This document shows positions 53,083 through 62,703 of a stretch of 64,000 bases of DNA, piece after piece; positions within the stretch are counted from its first letter, which is position 1, and each line of letters opens with the position of its first letter. The DNA is from Diplonema japonicum (Eukaryota; Euglenozoa; Diplonemea; Diplonemida; Diplonemidae), in contig OZ025648.1 in NCBI GenBank assembly GCA_964019335.1, forward strand, positions 744,001 through 808,000, read 5' to 3'. Position numbers and translations under genes: made by a program. The notes below the pieces were generated by a model. That model worked only from the letters and a program-made list of their open reading frames with translations, was not told where the DNA came from and searched no databases.

Positions 53083-53148
53083 AGGCCCAGCGACAAAAAG
53101 GTTACGAAGACGTCCGACAAAGATGATCTTGATGATCTGTTTAATTAA
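50767..53148 (+). CDS. TBC1D23: TBC1D23-like Golgi vesicle tether (TBC + rhodanese domains)
   Basis: Exons 50767-52309, 52379-52476, 52530-52624, 52691-53023 and 53085-53148 (introns 69, 53, 66, 61 nt) give 710 residues. The ATG is the first after an A55-class run; the frame is open further upstream but only as lysines. Residues 1-310 form a degenerate TBC domain without the Arg/Gln fingers that I can identify; about 320-440 is a rhodanese domain (LKFMVLDCRALKSYNFARLP, HFCLMGTGR), the combination specific to TBC1D23, which links golgins to the WASH complex for endosome-to-Golgi traffic. The C-terminus is not an obvious PH-like domain but an acidic tail with repeated Asp-rich phenylalanine motifs (DDIFGD, DIFADDF, DDLFN). 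Intron 1 is a multiple of three and could be read through. Confidence 0.85.
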
Positions 53149-53784
53149 AAAAAAAAAAAAATCTGGCTGTGATTTTTTGCCCTATGAACGTAGAAACACA
53201 ATTTTTCTCTCTGTTTTTTTTTTTTTCTTCTCCCTTCTTATTCTCCCTTTTCTCTTCTTCGCTGAAAGTGTTTTTTTTTTTTTTTTTTTTTTGCAAGAAC
53301 GAGTCTTTGACTTGTCTAAACAAAAGGGGAACGTTGGCAACGTGTTTCGGGTTGACAAACTTCTCCAGGTTTTACCCGGCAAGTACAAACAACGGCCAGT
53401 TCCTCTTTTTTTTCGTTCTTTTTTTTATTATTATACTCTACGGGAAGAGGGAAGGAGAGAGAGATATTCATCGAATTCTTTTTTTTTTTGTAAAATAATT
53501 AAAACACTTTTTCTTTAAACCCCCCCCCCCCCCAGTGTGAGTTTCTAAAGATTTATACCCTGTCGGTTTTCTTTCCTTTTTCTTCTTTTTTTATTGCCAC
53601 CACCTTGCCGTATTATGTTTCCCTGAACTTCTCACCCCCCCCCCCCCCCCGCCTTACCTGGTCTTGGATCTATTTTTTTTTTTTTTTTTGCAAACACACT
53701 CATATCATCAAAAGGAGAAATTTGAAAGGGAGAAAAAAAAATGAGAATAAGAATACAATAGAAATCAGGAGAAGAAAGAAGACC
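53149..53784. other. Spacer with dispersed repeat
   Basis: Holds T and C runs and the second copy of a ~100-nt repeat (53292-53400). A T20 run followed by a region ending CAAAAG lies about 70 bases before the next ATG. Confidence 0.55.
53292..53400. repeat. Dispersed ~100-nt repeat, copy 2
   Basis: Partner of 37404-37510, same strand; the 27-nt core at 53299-53325 differs at one base. Both copies are preceded by a T-rich tract and TTGCAA. Confidence 0.6.
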
Positions 53785-55599
53785 ATGGCAAACGTCTGCA
53801 AGGCGGCGTACGGAAAATGCAGATCTTTCGCCCAAGCATTGGCGGTCCACAACCATTTTATACACCGGGGGAGCCACGGGATAGAGGAGAACGCCCTGGG
53901 GCTGTTCTCTAAGATTGAAGGAAGAAAGGACGCGGAAGCCGCCATAGAGAACGTCTACCTGCCCATCGGCCAACGAGAAATAACCTATGTGAAAGAAAAA
54001 ATGAAGGAAAACGGCTGCGGGGAGAATGACATCTCAGAAGTGGCCTCGAGAATGAAAAGAATAACACAGCAAAGCTTGAAAATCAACAACGGAACCATCC
54101 ATCTCCCGGAAGGTGAGAAGGGAGTCGCCTTACAAGCCGTGGCCAAGCTACTGTTCAATCCCTCAAACGACAGGCTCCTCAACCTCTACAAATGCGACGC
54201 TGATGAAATCAGCAGATTCTCTAAAACACCTTCTGTCTCCCTGTGCGCGGACTTCCGTGAGAAAGTCCACAGGATCAAGGCTGGAATTCTAGTCGCCGAG
54301 AGAAGCAACACCTCTATTATGAAGGCAACAACAGCATTCCACACGGAGCCCCCTCTTCCAGAAGAGACGCGAACGGATAAAAACCACCCCAACAACAACG
54401 TAATCCCCCCCGATTTTTCATTATGTTCCACAAGACAGGAATTGCAGCTAAACAAACTGCCTGTTTTAACGCTTAACGAGACAGCCTTGGAGGGGTACCT
54501 AGCCAGCTTGACGTGGCTACCAAACGGCCCGCCGAAAATATCTGAAGAACATCCAAGCCTCGCGGGAGAATTATCCCAATGGATGGAAACCTACACATGC
54601 TCCCCTAAGGTGTTGAAGGCGGCCGCTACGCTGGCGTCGATCGCGGGCAACGAGGAACCTCGTTTCACAAATGACATTCTGAAACTAATTCAGAAGCACA
54701 TGATATACGTGCAGCATGATGTGCAGCTGCTGTGCTTGACGTGTTGCCTCTACGAACACACGGACGGAGGACAGCCTGCGAGATCTGCAGCAGTCTTGAA
54801 AGGTGTATCACGTGTTTACAATATGAAATCAGGCGTTTCGTTCAAATACGCGCTTCTGGCCTTGGAGAGCGGGTGCCGTCAAGGCATCGCGCGCAGCACA
54901 GTCCTTTCAAACTTCATCCGTGTACTATGTAAAACAAACTACAACGCCCCCAAAGCGTCGCGGTTGTGCGTTGTTGCTGCGTCATTATGCCCGGAAGTCT
55001 TGGGTGACACTTTGGTGCAGCTTGCAAAATGTGTCAAATGGTGCGAGAAACCTATTATCCACCCTACCTCAGCCATCAATGCGCTGCGTGCTGTTGCAAC
55101 TGTTCCAAAGCATCTTCGGGATGATAAAACCCTGGCTGCCATGGTGATGGTGAATAAAACCGTGGCGGCCGACACCCCTGTGTGGGTGCGGAGGGGGAGC
55201 ATCGCGCCCCGTGATGCTGTTGATGTGGTCTACCACACTGTGGCAAGCGGGTATCGTCTTATGCCCTCTGCTGTGTTTGAATCCTTGATTGTATATGCGT
55301 CCGATCACCCAGACAGCACAGTGCCCGAGCTTATCCGGCTTGTCCGCGCCCTTGCTACTGCGCAGGTCACATTTTCTTTGTCCAAGGTGGTTGCTCGGCT
55401 GGTTAAGGATGCGAGGCGTGCGCCTCTTTCTGCTCGTCAGGTCGACGCGCTTGTGGGGCGCCTTGCGAAGACTGGTCTAGGTGTGCCGCACGAACTCTTG
55501 TTGCAACTTCACACAAAAAGCGACATTGTGTGGGAACTGAAACCCAGGATGAACCTCCGGAGCTATGGGGAGTCCTCTCAAAGCTTTTTGCGAATCTGA
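53785..55599 (+). CDS. Alpha-helical repeat protein, possibly mitochondrial, unknown
   Basis: 604 residues from ATG 53785 (in an ACCATGG context); the open frame extends upstream but only through low-complexity sequence. The N-terminus (MANVCKAAYGKCRSFAQAL) is basic and amphipathic and could be a mitochondrial import signal. The rest is all-helical: hydrophobic helix pairs about 30-40 residues apart from residue 270 on (VLKAAATLASIAGN, DVQLLCLTCCLYEH, ASRLCVVAASLCPEV, TSAINALRAVATVP, LIRLVRALATAQV). This resembles the helical-repeat RNA-binding proteins of protist mitochondria (FASTK/RAP, OPR-like) in character only; no RAP or PPR signature is visible. No intron. Confidence 0.7.
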   Translation: MANVCKAAYGKCRSFAQALAVHNHFIHRGSHGIEENALGLFSKIEGRKDAEAAIENVYLPIGQREITYVKEKMKENGCGENDISEVASRMKRITQQSLKINNGTIHLPEGEKGVALQAVAKLLFNPSNDRLLNLYKCDADEISRFSKTPSVSLCADFREKVHRIKAGILVAERSNTSIMKATTAFHTEPPLPEETRTDKNHPNNNVIPPDFSLCSTRQELQLNKLPVLTLNETALEGYLASLTWLPNGPPKISEEHPSLAGELSQWMETYTCSPKVLKAAATLASIAGNEEPRFTNDILKLIQKHMIYVQHDVQLLCLTCCLYEHTDGGQPARSAAVLKGVSRVYNMKSGVSFKYALLALESGCRQGIARSTVLSNFIRVLCKTNYNAPKASRLCVVAASLCPEVLGDTLVQLAKCVKWCEKPIIHPTSAINALRAVATVPKHLRDDKTLAAMVMVNKTVAADTPVWVRRGSIAPRDAVDVVYHTVASGYRLMPSAVFESLIVYASDHPDSTVPELIRLVRALATAQVTFSLSKVVARLVKDARRAPLSARQVDALVGRLAKTGLGVPHELLLQLHTKSDIVWELKPRMNLRSYGESSQSFLRI

Positions 55600-55772
55600 A
55601 ACAAGAAAAAAAAAAAAGAAAAAAAAAACTGCTGCTGCAGTTCCGAGCTTCTTATATTGTATTTTGCTTTTAAAAAAAAAAAAAAAACCGAATGAAAAAA
55701 ACTGACAAAAAAAAAGGTGGGAAGGAGAACGGAGGGGGGTCTTTTTTTTTAAAAAAAGAGGAAAAAAAGAAA

Positions 55773-56971
55773 ATGGAGCCTTTTAAAGACCCGTTCGAGG
55801 TGGTCCTTGAAGACGGAGCCTCCACATCGCTCGCCCCGCAGCCTGGGTACCGGTTGAAGCTTACTTACGTGGCTTTGCAAAACGGAGACGAGGCATGGGT
55901 GATGGTGGATGGGAAGCCGCTGGCGCTTGTGAGAACCGAAGGGCACGGCGTGGTGCTGTCGATTGTACTGGAAAAGAGTGCGACAATCTCCGTGAGAGGC
56001 GGGAAGGTGGTGGTGTTCATGTACTGGGAGCTATACAACAGCAGCGCACTGTATGCTGATTATGGTATGATTACAAAAAAAAAAAAAAAAAAAGAGAAAA
56101 AAAAATAACAACAGAATCAAGCGACAGTGAAGACCTCCCCACAATTGGTGACAAGAAATTTCATTGGAACGGCATCCCGGACTTCCAGGGAAAACTCCAA
56201 AGCGAACCAGAACCACCGCTGCTGGTTGCTGCAGAGGACGCTGTGGAACCCCCTGCTCGGGCAGTGGGCATGGACGTGACACCTCCAAGAATGTTTGCTT
56301 TAGTACCCTCGTCATCCCCCGAGGTATATTCCCTTCGGAGAAAAAAAAAAAAAATTCCCCAGAGAAGCGCGTCTCGATCTGAAGACGAAGGAGGTTACTT
56401 TGTAAAGATTCCATCTCAATCTTCCCCCACGCTGCCGACCGTTCCGAGAAAGGTGTTTGCTGTTGTGCAGGAAACGAGCGTTAAAAAGGAAGCACCTGTT
56501 GTTTCATCATCTGTACCCCCCTCGCCTTCACCTGTTGTTCTCGCTGCGGCACCGGTGCTGCCGAAAGAAACTGAAATGGTGTTCCCCACCCCGCAGCATG
56601 GCAGGGCAGTGCCGAAAGGTGTTTTAAAACGGCGGTCAAGGTTGCTGCGGGTGTCGAAGTCACCTCGGATGTCCCCCAAATCCTCACCTACATCCACCCC
56701 GAAGAAACGGAAGGTAATCTTCAACCCTAGATCTCCAGACATCCGGTTTATCTCGCCACCTCTCAGTTCCATCCACAAGGCCTTCTCAGGGGGTCTGCTT
56801 GATCTCGGTGTGCCATTGCTCACCGACCTCAAGCACGCGATTCCCGACCAGCCGGTTCAGCAGGAAAACATCTCTTCGCCCAACCAAACATCCGGCCGGA
56901 AACCCATCCACATCCCCCACCTGCAACCTGTGGTCACCCCAAAGGCACTACGTCCGACCGTGATCGAATGA
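55773..56971 (+). CDS. Nucleoplasmin-like nuclear protein
   Basis: Exons 55773-56064, 56115-56323 and 56363-56971 (introns 50 and 39 nt) give 369 residues. Residues 1-95 are all-beta (RLKLTYVALQNGDEAWVMVD, VVLSIVLEKSATISVRGGKV, VFMYWEL) and resemble the nucleoplasmin-like N-terminal domain of FKBP39/46 and plant HD2 proteins; an acidic stretch (ESSDSEDL) follows directly, as in those histone chaperones. The rest is a disordered proline/serine-rich tail with SP and TP sites and a PKKRKV nuclear localisation signal. No FKBP domain is present. The second intron is a multiple of three; reading through would insert a lysine run. The fold assignment is tentative, nuclear location is well supported. 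Confidence 0.6.
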
Positions 56972-57351
56972 AAGACTTTTTTTTTTTTTTCTCTTTTTTT
57001 CTTTCTTAAATTTTTTTTAAAAAAAAGCTTCTCTTCTCCTCCCTTTTCAAGTTGTCTTGTTTATCTGAAATTTTCCTTGAAGTAGAAAGAAGTGTTTTTT
57101 TTTTTTTTTTCTTTTTTTTTTTCCGCAAAAAAAAAGAGGGAAAAAAAAGGGGAAGGGGGGAGAAAAAAAAAAAGAGGAAATCAGTATTTTTCTTTTCTTT
57201 TCTTTTTTTTTTTGTCAGCTTTTTTTTTTTTACTGGTTTTCTTTTTTTTTTTTTCGTATCGCACTAGATTTTCGTATCAGGTGTTGGGGGGAGGGGGAGA
57301 AGAAAAACGAAAAGCGGAAAGAAGGAAAAGAAAAGAGAATAAAGTGCTAAA
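56972..57351. other. Homopolymer-rich spacer
   Basis: T and A runs; the last 80 bases are purine-rich and end in AGTGCTAAA before the ATG. No gene seen. Confidence 0.6.
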
Positions 57352-58457
57352 ATGCACCCCAACCTCGTCACGATGTATGAAGGGTTCAAAAGGTACGACC
57401 AAGGGGGCACAGGCACTGTACGAGATGAAGTATTTCTCCGGCAAGTGAGGGATGCCAGTGGGGAAGTTCCTTCAGTCGAAACGCTTCTGCCGCAGTTTAG
57501 GTCGAAGGTATACCCAGGAAGGGTGGACTACTTGGGTTTTATAGAACACTTGAATGTGCTGGTTTCCAAGCAAGTCACGCAGCTTAAAGAGCAGTCCACT
57601 CTCCCCAGCGGCAGGGCAACACCAATGACGCCGACAAACTTCGTAGAACTACCACCTGAGAACCCTGTGGAGCACCAGCTGCAGACGCAGATCCTTCTTC
57701 ACCAACGGCAGCAGCATACACCGCCGAAACGTTATGCCCTTCCTGTTTCACAGCGGCGGCAGCGATCCCCCTCCACTCCGCAGCAGCAATACCAACCACA
57801 ACATCAAAACAAGCAACCACAGCACCATGCCCAGGACAGCCGTGAGGTGTGCCACCGCAACATTATATCATTCTAACTTACAACAACACAGTACCAGACA
57901 CAGAGGGAACGGGGTTTTCTTGAACCCGCAGAGGATGAGCGGCCGTCTGTCATTCCTATGAAGGTGCGGAGTGAGCAGCCACAGACCAGCATCAGCACAC
58001 AGCCCTTACCCGTGAAAGTGAAGGAGCCGCAGTTGTCGATGGGAAGTTCACATCCCTTGATGCAGAGCAGGCAAGATGTTGAAGCACCGCAACCTCAGCT
58101 GCAAGTGCACAGTGTCCCGTACGGCGCACAGGCTACTTCACATGCCAACACCAACCAGCAGGACGAGGATCGCACTCCCACCCGCTCCCTGCCTGCGCAA
58201 GAAGATGATCTGCCCATCAAAGCCCTTTTCAACCACCTTGATGCGTATGCACCCTTAACCATCACGACATAACAACAGCGACGGCGACGGAGTCGTTACC
58301 TACGACGAGCTGTACAATGCACTGAAGTCACGTGGCGTGGCACCTAAAGAAGATGAGTACGATGCAGCCTTCGAGCAGGTGGACAAGACTGCAGCAGGGT
58401 TTTTGAACTATCAGCAGTTTAACGGGCTGTTAAAAATGTTAGTGCCAGAAGAAGACG

Positions 58458-58491
<34 letters not shown>

Positions 58492-58566
58492 GCAGCAGCA
58501 ACAACATCAACAACAACAACAGCAGCAGCAGCAGCAACAACATCAACAACAACAACAGCAGCAGCA

Positions 58567-58598
<32 letters not shown>

Positions 58599-59845
58599 AG
58601 CAGCAGCAACAACAGCAGCAGCAACAGCTTCGGGTGCAGCAACAACAACAGCTGCAGCAATTGCAAGAACAAATTGATCAGCAACAGCAACTGAAACAAC
58701 AGCAATGGCAACTCCATCAGGAACAAAAGAGGCAACAGCAGTTACATCAACAACAACAACAGCAGCAGCAGCATCAACAGCAGCAGCAGCAGCAACAACA
58801 GCAGCAGCAGCATCAAAAAAAGCTGCAATCGTCACCGCCCCCTCGCCAGCCATCTCCGGGGCGTCCCAGCACACCTACGAAACGCGCTGAAGGCCTGTAC
58901 CCCCAGACAGGGAGGGCAGGCGAGGTCAACAAAATTATTAGCAAGCTGATGCCGTACTCTGGGAGGATCCTGCAGTTGTGCAACCTACAAGACCACACGA
59001 GGTGCGGGTACATCGCGCTGTCGAAGCTTCAGGAGCTGATGGGACAGTGCGGTGTGACCTTCACACATCCTCAGGTGCTGCTCGTAATGGGTGACAGGGT
59101 GAGCCGTAGCGAACCTGATCCGACAATCGACTACATTGACCTCATCAGTGTTATCATGACGCATGAAGCGGGGTGTTCTGCTGTGCCTGCTGTTGCTGTG
59201 CCTGCCAAGGCATCGTCGAGATCACCGTCGTTGGTGTTGTCGCCTTCCCCTACACCTGCACAGGACAGGACGCCACCTAGTCAGGTGAGAACACGGTCAA
59301 GGTCAGTGAACAGGGCGAGGAGCGTGGCAACCCGAGTGCGGTCTCCCTCACCAGCGATGATGCAGGCGAGCGTGAGCGACAGAACACAAGACGTGAGAAC
59401 AGTGCGGACTGCGATGAAGAAGCTGCTCGGTGGGGAAGCAGCCGTGAAGGTACATGCCGCGCTGGAGGACATGGTGAAGAAGGGGTCGAAATCTGCCCCT
59501 ATGGGTTACATGCGATCACAAGACTTCAGCAGAGCCCTTGCAGGACTCTACAAAGCGAAAGGACAGGACCCTATACGCAGTGTCATCAGCCAGGCCATAA
59601 AGGTCGGCAAAGTCCCCTTCTCTGTCATTGACACCCCCTCAAAATTTGAGGCGGCTGCCGCAGCCGCCGCTCAGTCTATCGCCCGTTCCTCTTCTTGCCA
59701 GCTGGTCGACTACCGTTACTTCCTAGCAGAGACTCGCTTGCAGCCCTCGTCTCCGTCAAGACGCACCCAACCACGCCTTTCTACTGTGGATGGGTATCGT
59801 GGTTTTCTCTCATCGCAGTTGAAGCCCTCTGTCCCGATGCCTTGA
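57352..59845 (+). CDS. EF-hand protein with long polyglutamine region
   Basis: Exons 57352-57846, 57892-58244 and 58279-59845 (introns 45 and 34 nt) give 804 residues. The first ~75 residues form a helix-loop-helix pair (YEGFKRYDQGGTGTVRDEVF, KVYPGRVDYLGFIEHL). Intron 2 splits an EF-hand loop: after splicing D282-A-D284-G-D286-G-V-V-T-Y-D-E293 is a canonical calcium-binding loop, followed by a second half (EQVDKTAAGFLNYQQFNGLL). A glutamine tract with few interruptions runs from about 345 to 465, then further EF-hand-like segments (about 510-580) and a serine/arginine-rich tail. Perfect restoration of the loop is strong evidence for the intron. Likely a calcium-responsive scaffold, perhaps cytoskeletal; no family assignment. 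If unspliced the gene would fall into three separate frames. Confidence 0.82.
58459..58830 (+). repeat. (CAG/CAA)n polyglutamine tract
   Basis: Mixed CAG and CAA codons with occasional CAT (His). The mixture suggests selection for the protein tract rather than pure triplet expansion. Confidence 0.9.
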
Positions 59846-60065
59846 GCCTCATGCTGCAATAGAGCGAACCGATAGTTTTAACTGTCGAGAATACGGGCTT
59901 TTGGAGAAAGCCTAGAAGAGAAAAGAAAAAAAAAATCGGAGTAATTATTTAGACAATTTTCACCTTTCTCCCGTAGATTCTTAACTAGATGTTTATAGAT
60001 TCCCCCATACTTTTTTTGTATCGGTTTTCCGCCCAACACACCATCACTCAGAGGGGCTAGGTGTC

Positions 60066-62703
60066 ATGGATGCTGGCTCTGAAACTGTTGCCAATGTGGT
60101 GGGGGAGATGGCAGGAAAGAAGGGGTTGCGGCATGCGTTCGACACGGTGATGACTGGGATGCTGTCGGTGTGCGACAGGCAGGAACTGCACGCTGTGGTA
60201 TTGCAGTGGGCAGAGGAAAACGCAGTGCTTGCCCTCCCTCCTTTGGACGGGTCGGAGGGGTCAAGCACACATGACTACTACGAGTCGAGAAGCACCAGCT
60301 CTGACGAAGACAAGAAGAGGCAACAAACAAACAACAACAACAATTTCAAGAGTAACAGGATGGCCCTGATGCCCGTGTCGAAGCCTCAGCCAGCACAGCC
60401 TGTGAAGAAAGTACCTATGAAGCCGACACCGAAGACCCCGAACAGACGCCACCCTGCCCCCCGCTGCCCCCCATGGCTTGCCCATGCGGGGCTCCCCACC
60501 GACGGGTCCATCCCCTCTTCAAGTGAGATCACTGCGTTTGCGAACTTCGTGGGTGCAACTAACAGCGAGGTCTCGGCTAGGTCGTCAATGAGGATGTCGT
60601 TGCAGAAGCTTGTGCAACTTCTGGTGTGTCAGGAAGCTATCTTGAAAGTCATCGGTGGCTGGGCCTCCGGGTTGGCCACCTTCACCAGCACCCTCGACCT
60701 TGTTGTCGAAGCTCCCACCGAGACCAGCATTCTGGATCAGATCTCAACAGCCCTTCGTGACCTTGGCGTCCTGTCGGAGTTTAAGATGGTGAGCGGCTTC
60801 TCTGCGCTCCGTCTCTCGAGTGACGCGTTGGCCAGCGCCGTCTGGGGGCAGCAGCAGGTCCTGTCCCACACAAGCCGTCAGGTTCAGCAAGGCTTCGACG
60901 TGCTCATCTTCTCTGAATGCCCCGGTTCCACAGGGCCTTTCAATTCCCGCAGTGCTACCACCAGAATCTCCTCTCGCCTGAACAAGTACCCTGGACATAA
61001 GAAGACCGCGATCGTCATCCGCTCCATTATCGAGAAGACGAACATCGGTGAGCAGCAGGGTGGCGTCAACGGCTTCCTCATCCTGCTCATGTTCGTGGCA
61101 TTCCTCGAAGAGCACAAAACGCATTCCGAGATAGCCGACTCCGGTTGGGTGCTGCGGCAGTTCTTCCAATTCTACTCGTCCTTCTCTTACAAGACGAGAA
61201 CCATTGTCCCCATTCCCTCTCCAGGCACCTCTGCCTTCATCCCTAAAGTGGACCCCCAGTCGCAGCTCTCTATCATGGACCCTCTAGGCACGTCAGGTCA
61301 GGGCTACACACCGTACAATGTCGCCGCAGGCGTCACAAAGTTGAACCAGCTGACCGGTACACTGCAGTACATCAACATGTTGATCCTGAGGTACGACAAG
61401 GACCCGCGTGGCACACCGCTCCTCCCCAATCTGGTGGCGTGCGGTGAGTCGCTGTGGAAGCGCCACGCGTGGTTGCGCAAAGGTCTTGAGGTTACGAAGC
61501 CCCTCGCCGTCAGCGTAGCGCAGTGCGTGGCAGACTTCCTCGAGAACCCCGCAAACTTGCAAGCAAAGGAGGAACTGGTGAAGATAGCAGCATGGGAACC
61601 CATGGACAACTCACTGACCACAAAATTACAGCTCATCACAAAGGTTGTCAACCAGCAGAACTCGCCGCTTGCACATTTCAGGGAGCACGTCCCGCAGCTA
61701 GTGGAGGCCTTGGCGCAGTACAAGGACGTCCCAGAGGTGCAGGAACACTACCGCCGCTCAGTGAAGACAAGCGTGACGAGGGAGTTCGTCATCACCATCA
61801 CAAGGGAGATCGCGGACTTCATCACAGACCCCGCCAACTGCAAGTACAAAGCAGAACTGATGACAGTGACATTGAAGGCCGTGGACGAGGAGACCGCGAA
61901 TGAACGTGTCACGTTACTACTGGAGAAGGTGGCAGAACGCCCTGGGTCAGTGCTGAAGGAATTCAGGCCTGTGATGAAATCGCTGCTGAATACAATAAGC
62001 GTATCGACCCTGTCGGGTGATGAGGAACTGGACAAGCAAAACTTCAGAATCTTGCAGCAGATGGTGACGCCTGAGATGGCCAGCAGGGTCGCAGCAGAAG
62101 CAGCGGACTTTCTGGAAGAGCTGGCGAAAAGTGATAAAAGAGATGAATTCATGAAACAACTTATTGGTAACGGTGAATGGAGCCCCCGGCAGAACTTCAC
62201 TGCATACATCAGAATCTTCAACCAGATGAAGATGAGAGGCGGGACATCTGTCCTGTCTGGTGTGTCACCTAGTGTTATCCCTGTATTGGCGAAGGTTTTG
62301 GACGAATTCAGCGACTACCCGGAGGTTAGGGAAAATCGAAGGCGTGCTGCTGCCGCTTCCTTCACGAAGGATCTTGCAGTAGCCATCAAGAAGGACACGT
62401 TGGCCTTCATTGCAAGGCCCGACAACGAGAGATTCGTCACACAGCTTAAAACCAGCCACAAGGATATCAATGAGGAGCTGTTGAGGGCACTGTGCAACGA
62501 GCCTGGCTCGAGGCTGTCTGATTTTAGAGGAGAGAAGGGGATGGAAGAGGTATATTGAGGAGGATAAAAAAAAAATTTTTTTTTTAAAAATAAATGCGCA
62601 GCTCAACTGCCTTCTTAAACCGTTCAATGACGATCCTGAACTTCTTGTTGCCAACCAGCAGATAGCTGAATCCGTATTTGCGAATTTACGGCTTGAGGAT
62701 TAG
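60066..62703 (+). CDS. Trf4/PAPD5-like nucleotidyltransferase with degenerate active site and helical C-terminus
   Basis: Exons 60066-62549 and 62602-62703 (52-nt intron) give 861 residues. About 155-440 follows the Trf4-type poly(A) polymerase plan: a nucleotidyltransferase core, a central helical domain (GVNGFLILLMFVAFLEEH) and the late LSIMDPLGTSGQGYTPYN segment that matches the usual 'EDP' loop. But the helical GS motif reads G198-W199 and the S-D-x-D motif reads S208-T209-L210-D211, so one or both first metal ligands are lost; the third position (FDVLIF) keeps Asp. About 450-861 is all-helical with loose repeats (VAQCVADFLENPANLQAKEEL, ITREIADFITDPANCKYKAEL). It is probably an RNA-binding pseudoenzyme or regulatory partner of an active polymerase. 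The terminal exon (LNCLLKPFNDDPELLV) was found by continuing the frame across the intron. Confidence 0.72.

Noticed and set aside
53605-53784. N-terminal extension of the helical protein
   Set aside because: Passes through C and T runs and a likely leader acceptor region; ATG 53785 has a good context and a presequence-like start.
58419-58874. Poly-Ala/Val and poly-Leu frames opposite the glutamine tract
   Set aside because: Pure consequence of CAG/CAA repeats read in other frames.
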